From contig OZ246981.1 of the NCBI GenBank assembly GCA_965232455.1, positions 3,472,001-3,536,000 of the forward strand: 64,000 nucleotides of DNA. Reading direction: 5' to 3'. Both the position numbers and the translations under genes were made by a program. The stretch is from JBFGFX01 sp965232455. GTDB lineage: Bacteria; Pseudomonadota; Gammaproteobacteria; Steroidobacterales; Woeseiaceae. This document shows positions 8,512-16,631 of this stretch, piece after piece (the first letter of the stretch is position 1; every line of letters begins with the position of its first letter). Under the pieces are notes generated by a model that searched no databases, was not told the DNA's origin, and saw nothing but the letters and a program-made list of their open reading frames with translations.

Positions 8512-9740
8512 GCCGCTCTCATCGCCTCGACGGGATGTAACCAATGCAGCCGCAGCGCAGGATAAACGGCGGACAGCAGGGTGAACAAGAGGACGGCGAG
8601 CGGACCGAGCGTCAGCGTCGTCGACGTGATTTGCGGGTATACCTCGGCCGGCAGATTGAAATTCCTGGCCATCTCGTCCATGCCCGGATACGAAAAACCG
8701 TTGTAAGTGAAATACAGCGTAAACAATGCGCCGAACGCCATTCCGCCCAGCAGACCCAAAGCGCCCATCAAACCGGTCTCGAGCATGACCAGTTTGCCGA
8801 GTCTGCCGGGAGACACGCCAAGTGACATGACGATGCCGAACTCGCGTGTCCGTTCCAGCACGGACATCAGCTGCGTATTCAATACGCTGAACGCCACCAG
8901 CACGACTAGAATTCCGTACATGAAAAAGGCCGAGCTCATGTCGGCCTGGATCGCCTGCCGCAAACCCGGTTGCAGTGCATCCCAATCGTGGACCGTCAGA
9001 TTCTCATTGTCCGGCAGAGCTGCGGCCACCTCCGGTAACAGCGTGTCGACCGCCGAAAGCTCCGGCACCGTTATTACAATCCGATGGCCGGCGCCGTCCA
9101 TGTAGAAAACGTCTTGAAAAAAAGACAGGGGAACCTCGGCGATGCTGCGATCGAATTCCGTGACGCCGCTCTCGAATACACCGGACACCGTTGCGATAGC
9201 CGCGGCAAACGAGCCGTCGCGCCCGCTCCCCAGCAGGGTGACTTCGCCGCCGACGTCGACCTGGAGATTACGCGCCAACACGCTGCCGATCACGATTTCG
9301 GCGGCTTCGGAGTCGTTCAGATAGCGCCCTCTTGCGACGAGCCCGGGCAGGTTGGATACCAGTGGCTCGTGCACCGGGTCCACGCCGAGAACCTGGATGC
9401 CGAAACTGCGTTCATCGCTCGACGCCAGAGCAAAAGCAGCGGCCCTCGGGCTGATCGTGTCCAGGGAAAAATCAGCGCGCAATTCCGCCGACAGGGCCTG
9501 GATGTCCGGCACGACCTGACGCATCTTGACGTCGTCCTTGTAACCAATCGCCTGCACCTGCATGTGCCCGGTCAGCGTTTGCAGCGTGTTTTCGATCATG
9601 AGCCCGTACATGCCGAACTGCAGGGTAATCATGAAAACGAGAAGCACGTTCGAGAACACCATGGCGCCCATGGTCAGCCAGGTCCGTTTAGGGTGCCGCC
9701 ACAGGTTCCGCCACGCCAGCCGCAGGGTGATGCTGCTCAT
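8508..9740 (-). CDS. FtsX/MacB-type ABC permease (first of pair)
   Basis: A 410-residue permease with the same plan as its neighbour: a RNLWRHPKRTW motif before the first helix, a periplasmic core of about 220 residues and three terminal helices ending YPALRLHWLHPVEAMRAA. The start codon ATG (9738-9740) overlaps the TAA stop of the carrier gene as TAATG. Its stop overlaps the next permease. These one-to-four-base overlaps strongly suggest that carrier, permeases and ATPase are made in fixed ratio and act as one machine. Cargo cannot be read from the sequence. Confidence 0.88.
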   Translation of the reverse strand: MSSITLRLAWRNLWRHPKRTWLTMGAMVFSNVLLVFMITLQFGMYGLMIENTLQTLTGHMQVQAIGYKDDVKMRQVVPDIQALSAELRADFSLDTISPRAAAFALASSDERSFGIQVLGVDPVHEPLVSNLPGLVARGRYLNDSEAAEIVIGSVLARNLQVDVGGEVTLLGSGRDGSFAAAIATVSGVFESGVTEFDRSIAEVPLSFFQDVFYMDGAGHRIVITVPELSAVDTLLPEVAAALPDNENLTVHDWDALQPGLRQAIQADMSSAFFMYGILVVLVAFSVLNTQLMSVLERTREFGIVMSLGVSPGRLGKLVMLETGLMGALGLLGGMAFGALFTLYFTYNGFSYPGMDEMARNFNLPAEVYPQITSTTLTLGPLAVLLFTLLSAVYPALRLHWLHPVEAMRAA

Positions 9741-10510
9741 TAATCTCGCGGATTTCGCAGATTGGACAGCGTGAACAGGCTGTCGGCGGTTTCGATGTCG
9801 TATTCGATATCGTCTATCCGGATTTCGGTCCACTCGTTTTCCGTTTCGACCTTGCTCATACGCTGCCGTATCGCGACGACGCGCCCGCCCATCTCGCCGA
9901 TTTCGAGCGACTCCAGCGTTTTGACGAGGGCATCGTCCTGGTCGAAGAAGCGGTGTTCGAGAACCACGTAGTCGTCACGTATTTTGAGGACCTCCCGGCC
10001 CCACACGACCGCCGCGTCTTCAAGAGGCACCGCCTCGATCTCGTAAACGCTTTGGCCGTCGACTTCAACGGTCTGGATCAGAGTGTGCGTGTATTCGTCG
10101 ATGATGTCGTCCGCGCGCGACACATCCTTGTTGGAAAAGTCGGACCCCATCCAGCTCTGGTTCATCATCGACGACGGCACCTTGATTACCCGGTTGACCT
10201 TCGGCGAAAAAGTCCACATCCGGTTATCGTCCATGAGCGTGCCGTTGCCGCGATCCCGCGCGGGCGCGGTGACCCGCACCAGCGACCGGTCCTCACCTTC
10301 GGTCCATGCCCGCATCGACATACTCCGTTCCCAGTCGGGCCGGTGAATCGTCATGGTCATCTCGCTGTACGACGATAACCCGCGCCAATGTTCGATCGCG
10401 GATCGGACAAGCTCCTTGGCGTCGACGGTCGACGCCCGAGGGACGTTCGCGACCATCGTCAGCAGAATCGCCAGCGTAACGGAGGAGAGGGTACGGAGAG
10501 CGCTGCGCAT
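9740..10510 (-). CDS. LolA-like outer-membrane lipoprotein-sorting family protein (periplasmic carrier)
   Basis: The 256-residue protein has a signal peptide (hydrophobic residues 8-22, cleavage near PRAS) and the half-barrel pattern of the LolA-like family annotated as outer membrane lipoprotein-sorting protein. Typical segments are MTIHRPDWERSMSMRAWTEG, MWTFSPKVNRVIKVPSSMM and SWMGSDFSNKD. Related proteins carry hydrophobic cargo across the periplasm. GAAGGAAAG lies 5 bp before ATG 10510. It is the first gene of the five-gene operon and is divergent from the APC permease, so the promoter must lie in the 129-bp gap. It is not true LolA: it is longer and sits with its own permease and barrel set. 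Confidence 0.82.
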   Translation of the reverse strand: MRSALRTLSSVTLAILLTMVANVPRASTVDAKELVRSAIEHWRGLSSYSEMTMTIHRPDWERSMSMRAWTEGEDRSLVRVTAPARDRGNGTLMDDNRMWTFSPKVNRVIKVPSSMMNQSWMGSDFSNKDVSRADDIIDEYTHTLIQTVEVDGQSVYEIEAVPLEDAAVVWGREVLKIRDDYVVLEHRFFDQDDALVKTLESLEIGEMGGRVVAIRQRMSKVETENEWTEIRIDDIEYDIETADSLFTLSNLRNPRD

Positions 10511-10613
10511 GAAATCTTTCCTTCTCTGAGGCGCGGCCGGCAGTATTTCACACCGCCTCGAGGCACGCCAAGTTAAGGAAACTACCTATCTATCTTCGCG
10601 GCGGTAGCCTGGA

Positions 10614-10631
10614 AGTAACGTCAACGTTACT
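10614..10631. promoter_or_regulatory. Perfect dyad AGTAACGT-CA-ACGTTACT, candidate operator
   Basis: Two 8-bp arms are perfectly inverted around CA, ending 8 bp before the GTG start of the APC permease and about 100 bp from the divergent Lol-like operon. Its position over the expected ribosome-binding region suggests either a repressor site or an RNA hairpin that limits translation. No T-tract follows, so it is not a terminator. Confidence 0.45.
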
Positions 10632-10639
10632 CTCAGGGC

Positions 10640-12019
10640 GTGAACCAGACAATTACCCACATCAAGACCCTCGGGCGGAAGGATATCGTGCTGTTTACGG
10701 TCTCCGCGATCCTGCTGCTGGACACCCTGGCCGCCGGCGCCACCCTCGGCGTCTCGAGCGTATTCTGGTGGCTGTTCCTGGGGCTCGTATTTTTTGTGCC
10801 CTACGCGCTCATCTGCGCGGAGCTGGGAACCGCGTATCCCGAACAGGGCGGTCTTTACGCGTGGGTACGAGACGCGTTCGGGCGCCGCTGGGCGTCACGC
10901 GCGACCTGGGCGTACTGGGTAAACACCGCGGTATGGATTCCCGCCATCTTCATTCTGTTCGCCGGGATATTCAGACAGCTGTTCATGCCGGACCTTTCAC
11001 TCGACAGTCAGATCGCAATCGGCATCACGCTCACCTGGATCGCGGTCGCCGTCAATTCAATCACGTTGAACGTCGGCAAGTGGGTGCCTAACCTGGGTGC
11101 GATTCTGAAAATCGTCGTCATCCTCGCAATAATGGCCGGTGCCGTGATCTATACGCGGACTCACGGCATGGCCAACCCGCTTACGGCTGCGGCCCTGCAA
11201 CCGAGCTGGGATACGAGCGTGCAGTACCTCTCGGTCATCATCTACGGCATGTTGGGGTTCGAGCTCGCCAGCGCCGGAAGCGCGGAGATGAAAAACCCGG
11301 CGCGAGACGTGCCGCGCGCGATTCTGATCTCCGGCCTGATCATCATCGTGATGTATACCTGTGCAACGATCGCGATTCTCGCCGCGCTGCCGGCCAGCGA
11401 CATTGATCTCGTCGAGGGTTTGGTCGATACGCTCTACCTGCTTTTCGGGGACACGCCGCTGGGTAGCGGTTTTGCGCTGGCGCTCGGCATCGCGGCTTTA
11501 TACACCTTCTTCTCGAACGGCGTTACCTGGTCGCTCGGCTGCAACCGGGCCATGGCCGAGGCCGCTTCCGAGCGGGAATTCCCGGCGTTGCTTGCGTTCG
11601 AGCATCCCAAACTGGGAACCCCGATCGGCGCCGCGATCGTAATGGGTGTCGTCGGCACGATCGTGCTGCTGTTGTACGGGTTCATTGCGGGCTCCAACTC
11701 GGACCTGTTCTGGTCGCTGTTCTCGTTTAGCGCCGTCATTTTCTTGATTCCGTATATATTGCTGGTGTTCTCGTTTGCACGCCTGCGTAAAACCGATCCT
11801 GACCATCCCCGGCCCTATCGGGTCCCCGGCAGCGACGGCGTCGCAAAACTGTTGTCGTGGAGCTGCGGTTTGTTGCTGATACTCGCACTCGTTCTATTCG
11901 TTTACACGCCGGGCACCGGTATCGAATGGCCGGTGTTGATCGGCGCACTCGTCGTCCTGACTATCGGCGAGGCTACGATTCGCGCGACCGAAAAAGCGCG
12001 CCACGCCGACTGCAGCTGA
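10640..12019 (+). CDS. APC-superfamily amino acid permease
   Basis: A 459-residue protein with about 12 membrane helices. The N-terminal helix-break motif GATLGVSSVFWWLF and the ELGTAYPEQGGLYAWVRDAFG segment are characteristic of APC transporters, in the group with glutamate/GABA-type antiporters and related amino-acid permeases. Substrate cannot be fixed from sequence. The start is GTG 10640; the best upstream purine run is AGGGC. A perfect dyad sits immediately upstream. It converges with the amidohydrolase gene. In a region full of peptidases it fits uptake of amino acids or derivatives. Confidence 0.85.
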   Translation: MNQTITHIKTLGRKDIVLFTVSAILLLDTLAAGATLGVSSVFWWLFLGLVFFVPYALICAELGTAYPEQGGLYAWVRDAFGRRWASRATWAYWVNTAVWIPAIFILFAGIFRQLFMPDLSLDSQIAIGITLTWIAVAVNSITLNVGKWVPNLGAILKIVVILAIMAGAVIYTRTHGMANPLTAAALQPSWDTSVQYLSVIIYGMLGFELASAGSAEMKNPARDVPRAILISGLIIIVMYTCATIAILAALPASDIDLVEGLVDTLYLLFGDTPLGSGFALALGIAALYTFFSNGVTWSLGCNRAMAEAASEREFPALLAFEHPKLGTPIGAAIVMGVVGTIVLLLYGFIAGSNSDLFWSLFSFSAVIFLIPYILLVFSFARLRKTDPDHPRPYRVPGSDGVAKLLSWSCGLLLILALVLFVYTPGTGIEWPVLIGALVVLTIGEATIRATEKARHADCS

Positions 12020-12063
12020 CGGCGCGGCGCCGTCTGTCGAGCACCTCGCTGCAGGAGTTCGGC

Positions 12064-13812
12064 TCACCGTTCATAAACGACGTTGCCGCCGACGACGGTC
12101 ATCAGGATACGGCCCTGCAGGATGTCCGCCGGCACCTCGTCGGCCAGCACGAACGGGTCGACGTCCATCACCGTGAGATCGGCCCAGTGACCGACGTCGA
12201 TCACGCCGGTCTGGTTCTCGCGAAAACTCGCATACGCCGACCAGCTCGTGTATCCGCGCACCGCCTCGTCGGCGTTGACCGCTTCGTGCGCGTACCAGCC
12301 GCCTTCCGGCTGCGAGTTCTTGTCCTGCCGGGTGATCGCGGAATGCAGGCCGTAGAAGATGCTGTGATCGGATCCCGGATTGTCCGCGTTGAAGGTCAGC
12401 CGGGTGTTGTGCTCACGCAGCGAACGCCATGCGTAGGCGCCGAGGATACGTTCAGGCCCGACGCGTTCTTCCGCCCAGGTTTTGTCTTCCACCGCGTGCG
12501 GCGGCTCCATCGAAGCAATGATGCCGAGCTGGCCGAGGCGTGGCATGTCCTCGGGAGAAATGATCTGCGCGTGTTCGATACGATGCCGCAAATTCCGCGT
12601 CGCGGGATCTTCACGAAACACCGCTTCCAGAATGTCGAGCGCCTCGCGATTGCCGGCGTCGCCGATTGCATGGATTGCAATCTGGAACCCCCTGCGCATC
12701 GCTTGTGCCATCAGCTCTTCGTTGAAGCCGTATCCCGAACCGCTGATCCCCTGATGGCCCGGCTGGTCGCTGTAGTCGTAAAGGAGACGAGCGCCGCGCG
12801 AGCCAAGCGCACCGTCGTAATACGCCTTGACGGTCCGGGTCACCAACATGCTGTCGTTGTCGGTATCGGGTCCCTTCTCAATCCACTTCCGCATCAGATC
12901 CTCGTCGCGCAGCGACAGCATGGCGTAAACGCGGATCGGCAAACGTCCCTCGGCTTCGAGCTGCTCGAGCGCGGCCATCATCTCGGTATCGAGTCCGGCA
13001 TCGTGTATCGCTGTGTAACCGTCCTCCGCCATCTGATTGAGACCGGTCATCACCCTGGCAATCATGGCTTCCGGGCTCGGCTTGGGTATGGCGTCACGGA
13101 CCAGCGGCACCGCCCGGTTCAGGAAAAGACCGTTCGGTTCGCCGTCGGCGCCGAGGCGAATCTCGCCGCCGACCGGGACCTCGGTCCCGGAGTCGATGCC
13201 CGCCGCGTCGAGGGCCATCTGGTTGGCCCAGCCGGCAAAGCCGTGCAGGCTGCCCAGAAATACCGGATGGTTGGGCACCGCCTGGCTCAGCAGCACCTTG
13301 TCCGGATACCGGTTGGCCCAGGCACCCTCGTCCCAGCCGCGTCCGACGATCCACTCACCTTCCGGCGTCGTCCTTGCGCGTTCAACGACCCTGCGTACCG
13401 CTTCCTCTTCGGTCTCGACGTCCACGAGATCGACACGCTCCAGAGCGGCGCCGAGCCCGAACACATGCGTGTGCGAATCGACGAGCCCCGGTAAAACCGT
13501 CGCACCCGCCAGATCGACGACGCGGGTTGCGTCCCCACGGAGCTTCAGCGCTTCGGGCGTTCCGCCAACAAACACGATGTCGCCGCCCTTCACGGCGACC
13601 GCCGCTGCGTCCGGCTGCCATTCACCGTCGTTTGGCGCATTCGCGGAGAGCGTGCCGTCCCCCGCAGGCTCGTCCCAACGGAGGGTGTAGACGCGCGCGT
13701 TGGTCAAAATCAGATCCGCCCCTTCCTCCTGCAGAGCGCGCTCGCTTTCGGACGAACACGATGCGGTCAGCATCACTACAAGGAAGGTAAAAACGGTTTT
13801 TGGCATATGCAT
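12064..13812 (-). CDS. Amidohydrolase family protein (YtcJ-like), exported
   Basis: A 582-residue enzyme. The hydrophobic N-terminus ends LTASCSS, which suggests a lipoprotein. The amidohydrolase barrel follows, with the metal motif VDSHTHV (HxH), a middle AIHAIGDAGN (His ligand) and HRIEHAQ, and the late segment TFNADNPGSDHS. This matches the YtcJ-like branch (N-substituted formamide deformylase relatives), which hydrolyse amide or imide bonds using bound metal. It lies 41 bp downstream of a fumarylacetoacetase-family gene on the same strand, so the two may be co-transcribed. The exported location suggests extracytoplasmic substrates. Confidence 0.85.
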   Translation of the reverse strand: MHMPKTVFTFLVVMLTASCSSESERALQEEGADLILTNARVYTLRWDEPAGDGTLSANAPNDGEWQPDAAAVAVKGGDIVFVGGTPEALKLRGDATRVVDLAGATVLPGLVDSHTHVFGLGAALERVDLVDVETEEEAVRRVVERARTTPEGEWIVGRGWDEGAWANRYPDKVLLSQAVPNHPVFLGSLHGFAGWANQMALDAAGIDSGTEVPVGGEIRLGADGEPNGLFLNRAVPLVRDAIPKPSPEAMIARVMTGLNQMAEDGYTAIHDAGLDTEMMAALEQLEAEGRLPIRVYAMLSLRDEDLMRKWIEKGPDTDNDSMLVTRTVKAYYDGALGSRGARLLYDYSDQPGHQGISGSGYGFNEELMAQAMRRGFQIAIHAIGDAGNREALDILEAVFREDPATRNLRHRIEHAQIISPEDMPRLGQLGIIASMEPPHAVEDKTWAEERVGPERILGAYAWRSLREHNTRLTFNADNPGSDHSIFYGLHSAITRQDKNSQPEGGWYAHEAVNADEAVRGYTSWSAYASFRENQTGVIDVGHWADLTVMDVDPFVLADEVPADILQGRILMTVVGGNVVYER

Positions 13813-13853
13813 GAACTCTGATCCTCAGGGAAAGATTGATCGTTGCGAACGCT

Positions 13854-14552
13854 TTATTGGACGGCCCGGCCCCGGACAACCGTGACCGCGATCTCCGCGA
13901 CGCCGTCGACGCCGCCCACGAGCCTGTCTCCAGGGCCGACAGGCCCGACCCCCGCCGGCGTACCCGTGAAAAGAAGGTCTCCGGGCGTGAGCGTATAAAG
14001 TGTCGAGAGATCGGCGACGGCTTCGCGGACGTTCCAGATCATGTCCCCGAGATCGGCCTCCTGACGAAGCTCGCCGTTTACGGACAGCCATATCCGGCCG
14101 CTGACCGGATGACCGATATCCTCGACGCGCCTCAGCGGCGTAATTGGCGCCGCCTGCTCGAAGCTTTTTGCGGTGTCCCAAGGTCCGCCGCTCTCCTTGG
14201 CCGCGGCCTGATGATCGCGGCGCGTCAGGTCGATGCCTACGGCGTAGGCAAAAACGTGCTCGTCAACGTCGTCCTGGTGAATATTCCGTCCGCCTTTACC
14301 GATAGCGGCGACCAGCTCGATCTCGTAGTGCAGGTTTTCCGTGCGCGGCGGATAGTCGACCTCGCCGCCGTTCGGAACCACGGCGTCCGCCGGTTTCAGA
14401 AAGTACACCGGCGGCGTACGGTCCGGCTCGCCGCCCATCTCCCGGACGTGATCCGCATAGTTTCTGCCGATACAGTAGATTCGATGGACCGGAAACGTTT
14501 GATCACTGCCCGCCACCGGAACTCTGGGTGTTGGTACTTCAAATAGATCCAT
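13854..14552 (-). CDS. Fumarylacetoacetate hydrolase family protein (fumarylpyruvate hydrolase/acylpyruvase-like)
   Basis: A 232-residue protein with the single-domain FAH layout of YcgM and NagK-like enzymes. It has the IYCIGRNYADHVREMG opening, the acidic metal ligand segment HYEIELVAAIG, GIDLTRRDHQ, KSFEQAAPI, and LFTGTPAGVGPV near the C-terminus. These enzymes cleave C-C bonds in acylpyruvates such as fumarylpyruvate, or decarboxylate oxaloacetate. The length fits the small FAH subfamily. The start is ATG 14552, with only a weak ribosome site. No other aromatic ring-cleavage gene is nearby, so a gentisate-pathway role is not supported by context. Confidence 0.85.
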   Translation of the reverse strand: MDLFEVPTPRVPVAGSDQTFPVHRIYCIGRNYADHVREMGGEPDRTPPVYFLKPADAVVPNGGEVDYPPRTENLHYEIELVAAIGKGGRNIHQDDVDEHVFAYAVGIDLTRRDHQAAAKESGGPWDTAKSFEQAAPITPLRRVEDIGHPVSGRIWLSVNGELRQEADLGDMIWNVREAVADLSTLYTLTPGDLLFTGTPAGVGPVGPGDRLVGGVDGVAEIAVTVVRGRAVQ

Positions 14553-14721
14553 GTTTCAGATGGCGTTCGACGGTGTTACGAACGGCTCGCTTCCCCCGAT
14601 GCGAATTGATTGAATGTATCATCATTGTCCGGGCCGACCGACGTTGTGTTGGACACGGGACAGACGGATGCAGAACACCCGGCGCCGTCGGCGGCAACCA
14701 TTCTAATTGGGGGAGCAGACT

Positions 14722-15963
14722 ATGGCTATGCGACGCCGAGATTTCCTGAAAACCGCCGGAGGCGTGTCCGTCTCGGCCGGCCTGTTCGGCTCGGCCGCCG
14801 CCGCTGCTGCCGCCGTCGAGCGCGACTCGCCCGACCGCGCGTTCGGTTTCGCCGACAACAAGGTGCCGATGAACGCGGCGAACCTATGCCCAATGCCGAT
14901 TTCAATCAGTCGGGCGGTGGCGCGCTTCGGCGATGATCTCGACATCGATATGAGCGGCCCCAACCGTCGACGCGTCGAAGCACACAAGAATTCCGCGCGC
15001 GAAGGCCTGGCGAGGCAGCTGGGTGTTACGCCAGACGAGATTGCCATCGTCCGAAACACGTCAGAGGCAAACAACGTCGTCGTGCAGGGAATCGATCTGC
15101 AGGCTGGCGACGAGGTACTGCTCTGGGACCAGAACCACCCGTCAAACGGCGTATCCTGGGACGTACGCGCCGAGCGGTCGGGCTGCGTGGTCCGCCGGAT
15201 GTCGGTCCCGGTCGACAGCGGCTCGATCGACGAAGTCGTCGACGCGTTCACGTCGGCAATCGGGAACAAGACCCGTGTCGTTTCGTTCACGCATATCTCC
15301 AACGTCACCGGCTTCCGATTGCCGGCGCGCGAGATCTGCGCCGCGATCAGGCGGAGGAGCAACGACGTCCATATCCACCTGGACGGCGCCCAGACCTGGG
15401 GCGTCGCCGAGATCGACCTGGCGGACACGGACTGCGACTCGTTCAGCGGCAGTGCGCACAAGTGGTACATGGGCCCTCGCGAAGTGGGTCTGCTGTACGT
15501 GCGCGATGCACGTCAGCGTTCGATCTGGCCCGGCGTCGTCAGTATCCCGTGGGGAAACGACGCCGAACCGTCGGTGACCGGCGCCCGCCGCTTCGAGGCG
15601 CTCGGCCAGCGGGACGACGCGGCCATCGCCGCGCTGGCGGAAACGGTTGAGTTTCATGACGCCCTCACGCCGGCGGGCGTCGAGCAGCGGGCGGGCGAGA
15701 TTGCCGATCTGTTGCGAGCGGCCCTGAGCGACATCGACGTTCCCTTCGTGTCTTCGCGTAACCCTCTGTTCACGAGCAACGTGATCATTCTGTCCGCGCC
15801 GCGGGAGAACCGCGCGAAGCTGCTCGAGAACGTTCTGCGCGACGCCGGTGTGATCCTGGCGGGCGTCAACGGTCTCAGGCTATCGCCGCACATCTACAAC
15901 ACGGCGGAACACGTGGAACGTGTGACCCGCGCCGTCGACAGATCGCGAAAACTGCTCGCCTAG
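14722..15963 (+). CDS. Tat-exported class V aminotransferase-fold PLP enzyme
   Basis: The 413-residue protein begins MAMRRRDFLKTAGG, a twin-arginine signal followed by an Ala-rich hydrophobic stretch. The rest is the class V aminotransferase fold (cysteine desulfurase/isopenicillin N epimerase-like): NTSEANN, HPSNGVSWD, HISNVTGF, the PLP-Asp region HLDGAQTWG, and the Schiff-base Lys in GSAHKWYMGP. Tat export fits a protein that must bind its cofactor before crossing the membrane. ATG 14722 is preceded by GGGGGAG at a 7-bp gap. The reaction is unknown; an epimerase, lyase or desulfurase are all possible. Confidence 0.83.
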   Translation: MAMRRRDFLKTAGGVSVSAGLFGSAAAAAAAVERDSPDRAFGFADNKVPMNAANLCPMPISISRAVARFGDDLDIDMSGPNRRRVEAHKNSAREGLARQLGVTPDEIAIVRNTSEANNVVVQGIDLQAGDEVLLWDQNHPSNGVSWDVRAERSGCVVRRMSVPVDSGSIDEVVDAFTSAIGNKTRVVSFTHISNVTGFRLPAREICAAIRRRSNDVHIHLDGAQTWGVAEIDLADTDCDSFSGSAHKWYMGPREVGLLYVRDARQRSIWPGVVSIPWGNDAEPSVTGARRFEALGQRDDAAIAALAETVEFHDALTPAGVEQRAGEIADLLRAALSDIDVPFVSSRNPLFTSNVIILSAPRENRAKLLENVLRDAGVILAGVNGLRLSPHIYNTAEHVERVTRAVDRSRKLLA

Positions 15964-15988
15964 AACCTGTCTCAAACTAGATCGCAGT
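15962..15988 (+). repeat. Solo copy of the 1046-1109 repeat unit
   Basis: AGAACCTGTCTCAAACTAGA followed by TCGCAGT matches the left arm of the paired element at 1046-1072 at 23 of 27 positions. It begins inside the TAG stop codon of the PLP enzyme gene. Only one arm is visible here. The placement right at a gene end, as with REP elements, suggests a small dispersed family. Confidence 0.55.
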
Positions 15989-16045
15989 CGCGCACGAACG
16001 GCTGGTACAATCTGCGCCTGTCGTATTGAATCGAGCAGAACAGAG

Positions 16046-16624
16046 ATGGTCGAAACAAACTCCCAGATGCTTGCGCTTGGCACCGAAGCGCCGCCGTTTA
16101 CCTTGCCCGACGCGGACGGCCGGCTTTTTTCTCTGCTCGATGCCGCGGGCAGCAAAGCCTACCTGGTCATGTTCATCTGCAATCACTGCCCGTTCGTGAA
16201 ACACATTCGAGAGGAACTCGCGCGGCTGGGCCGCGACTACCAGGAACGCGGTGTCGCCGTTTTCGCCATCAACAGCAACGACGCAAAAAGCTACCCGGCC
16301 GACAGTCCTGAAAAAATGAAAGAAGAGTCGGCCGCGTGGGGTTATGGTTTCCCGTACCTCGTCGACGCGGAGCAGGACGTCGCAAAGGCGTATCGAGCGG
16401 CGTGCACGCCCGATTTCTTCTTGTTCGATGCCGATCGAAAACTCGCGTACCGCGGCCAGCTCGACGGCAGCCGGCCGGGCAATGCGACGCCGGTTGACGG
16501 CCGTGATCTGCGTGCCGCGCTCGATACGTTGTTGGCCGGAGAGCCGGTACCGGACGATCAGATCCCGAGCGTGGGCTGCAACATAAAATGGATACCCGGC
16601 CGGGAACCGGACTGGTTCGGCTGA
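16046..16624 (+). CDS. Thioredoxin-like protein of the AhpC/TSA group
   Basis: A 192-residue thioredoxin-fold protein. The N-terminal strand-helix leads to the redox motif FICNHCPFVKH with Cys45 and Cys48, a CxxC in an AhpC/TSA-type context. A GYGFPYLVDAEQDVAKAY segment and the cis-Pro region ACTPDFFLFD follow. Members reduce peroxides or disulfides. There is no signal peptide, so it is cytoplasmic. It starts at ATG 16046, 82 bp after the PLP enzyme on the same strand, and converges with the AI-2E-family gene with only 7 bp between them. Confidence 0.85.
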   Translation: MVETNSQMLALGTEAPPFTLPDADGRLFSLLDAAGSKAYLVMFICNHCPFVKHIREELARLGRDYQERGVAVFAINSNDAKSYPADSPEKMKEESAAWGYGFPYLVDAEQDVAKAYRAACTPDFFLFDADRKLAYRGQLDGSRPGNATPVDGRDLRAALDTLLAGEPVPDDQIPSVGCNIKWIPGREPDWFG

Positions 16625-16631
16625 TCGAGAA

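Noticed and set aside
12018..12034. Dyad GACGGCGC-G-GCGCCGTC as a terminator between converging genes
   Set aside because: The single-base centre leaves no loop without losing pairs and there is no T-tract on either side.
11857..13494. 545-codon plus-strand frame opposite the YtcJ-like amidohydrolase
   Set aside because: The protein shows no recognisable domain, while the opposite strand encodes a complete enzyme with metal motifs.
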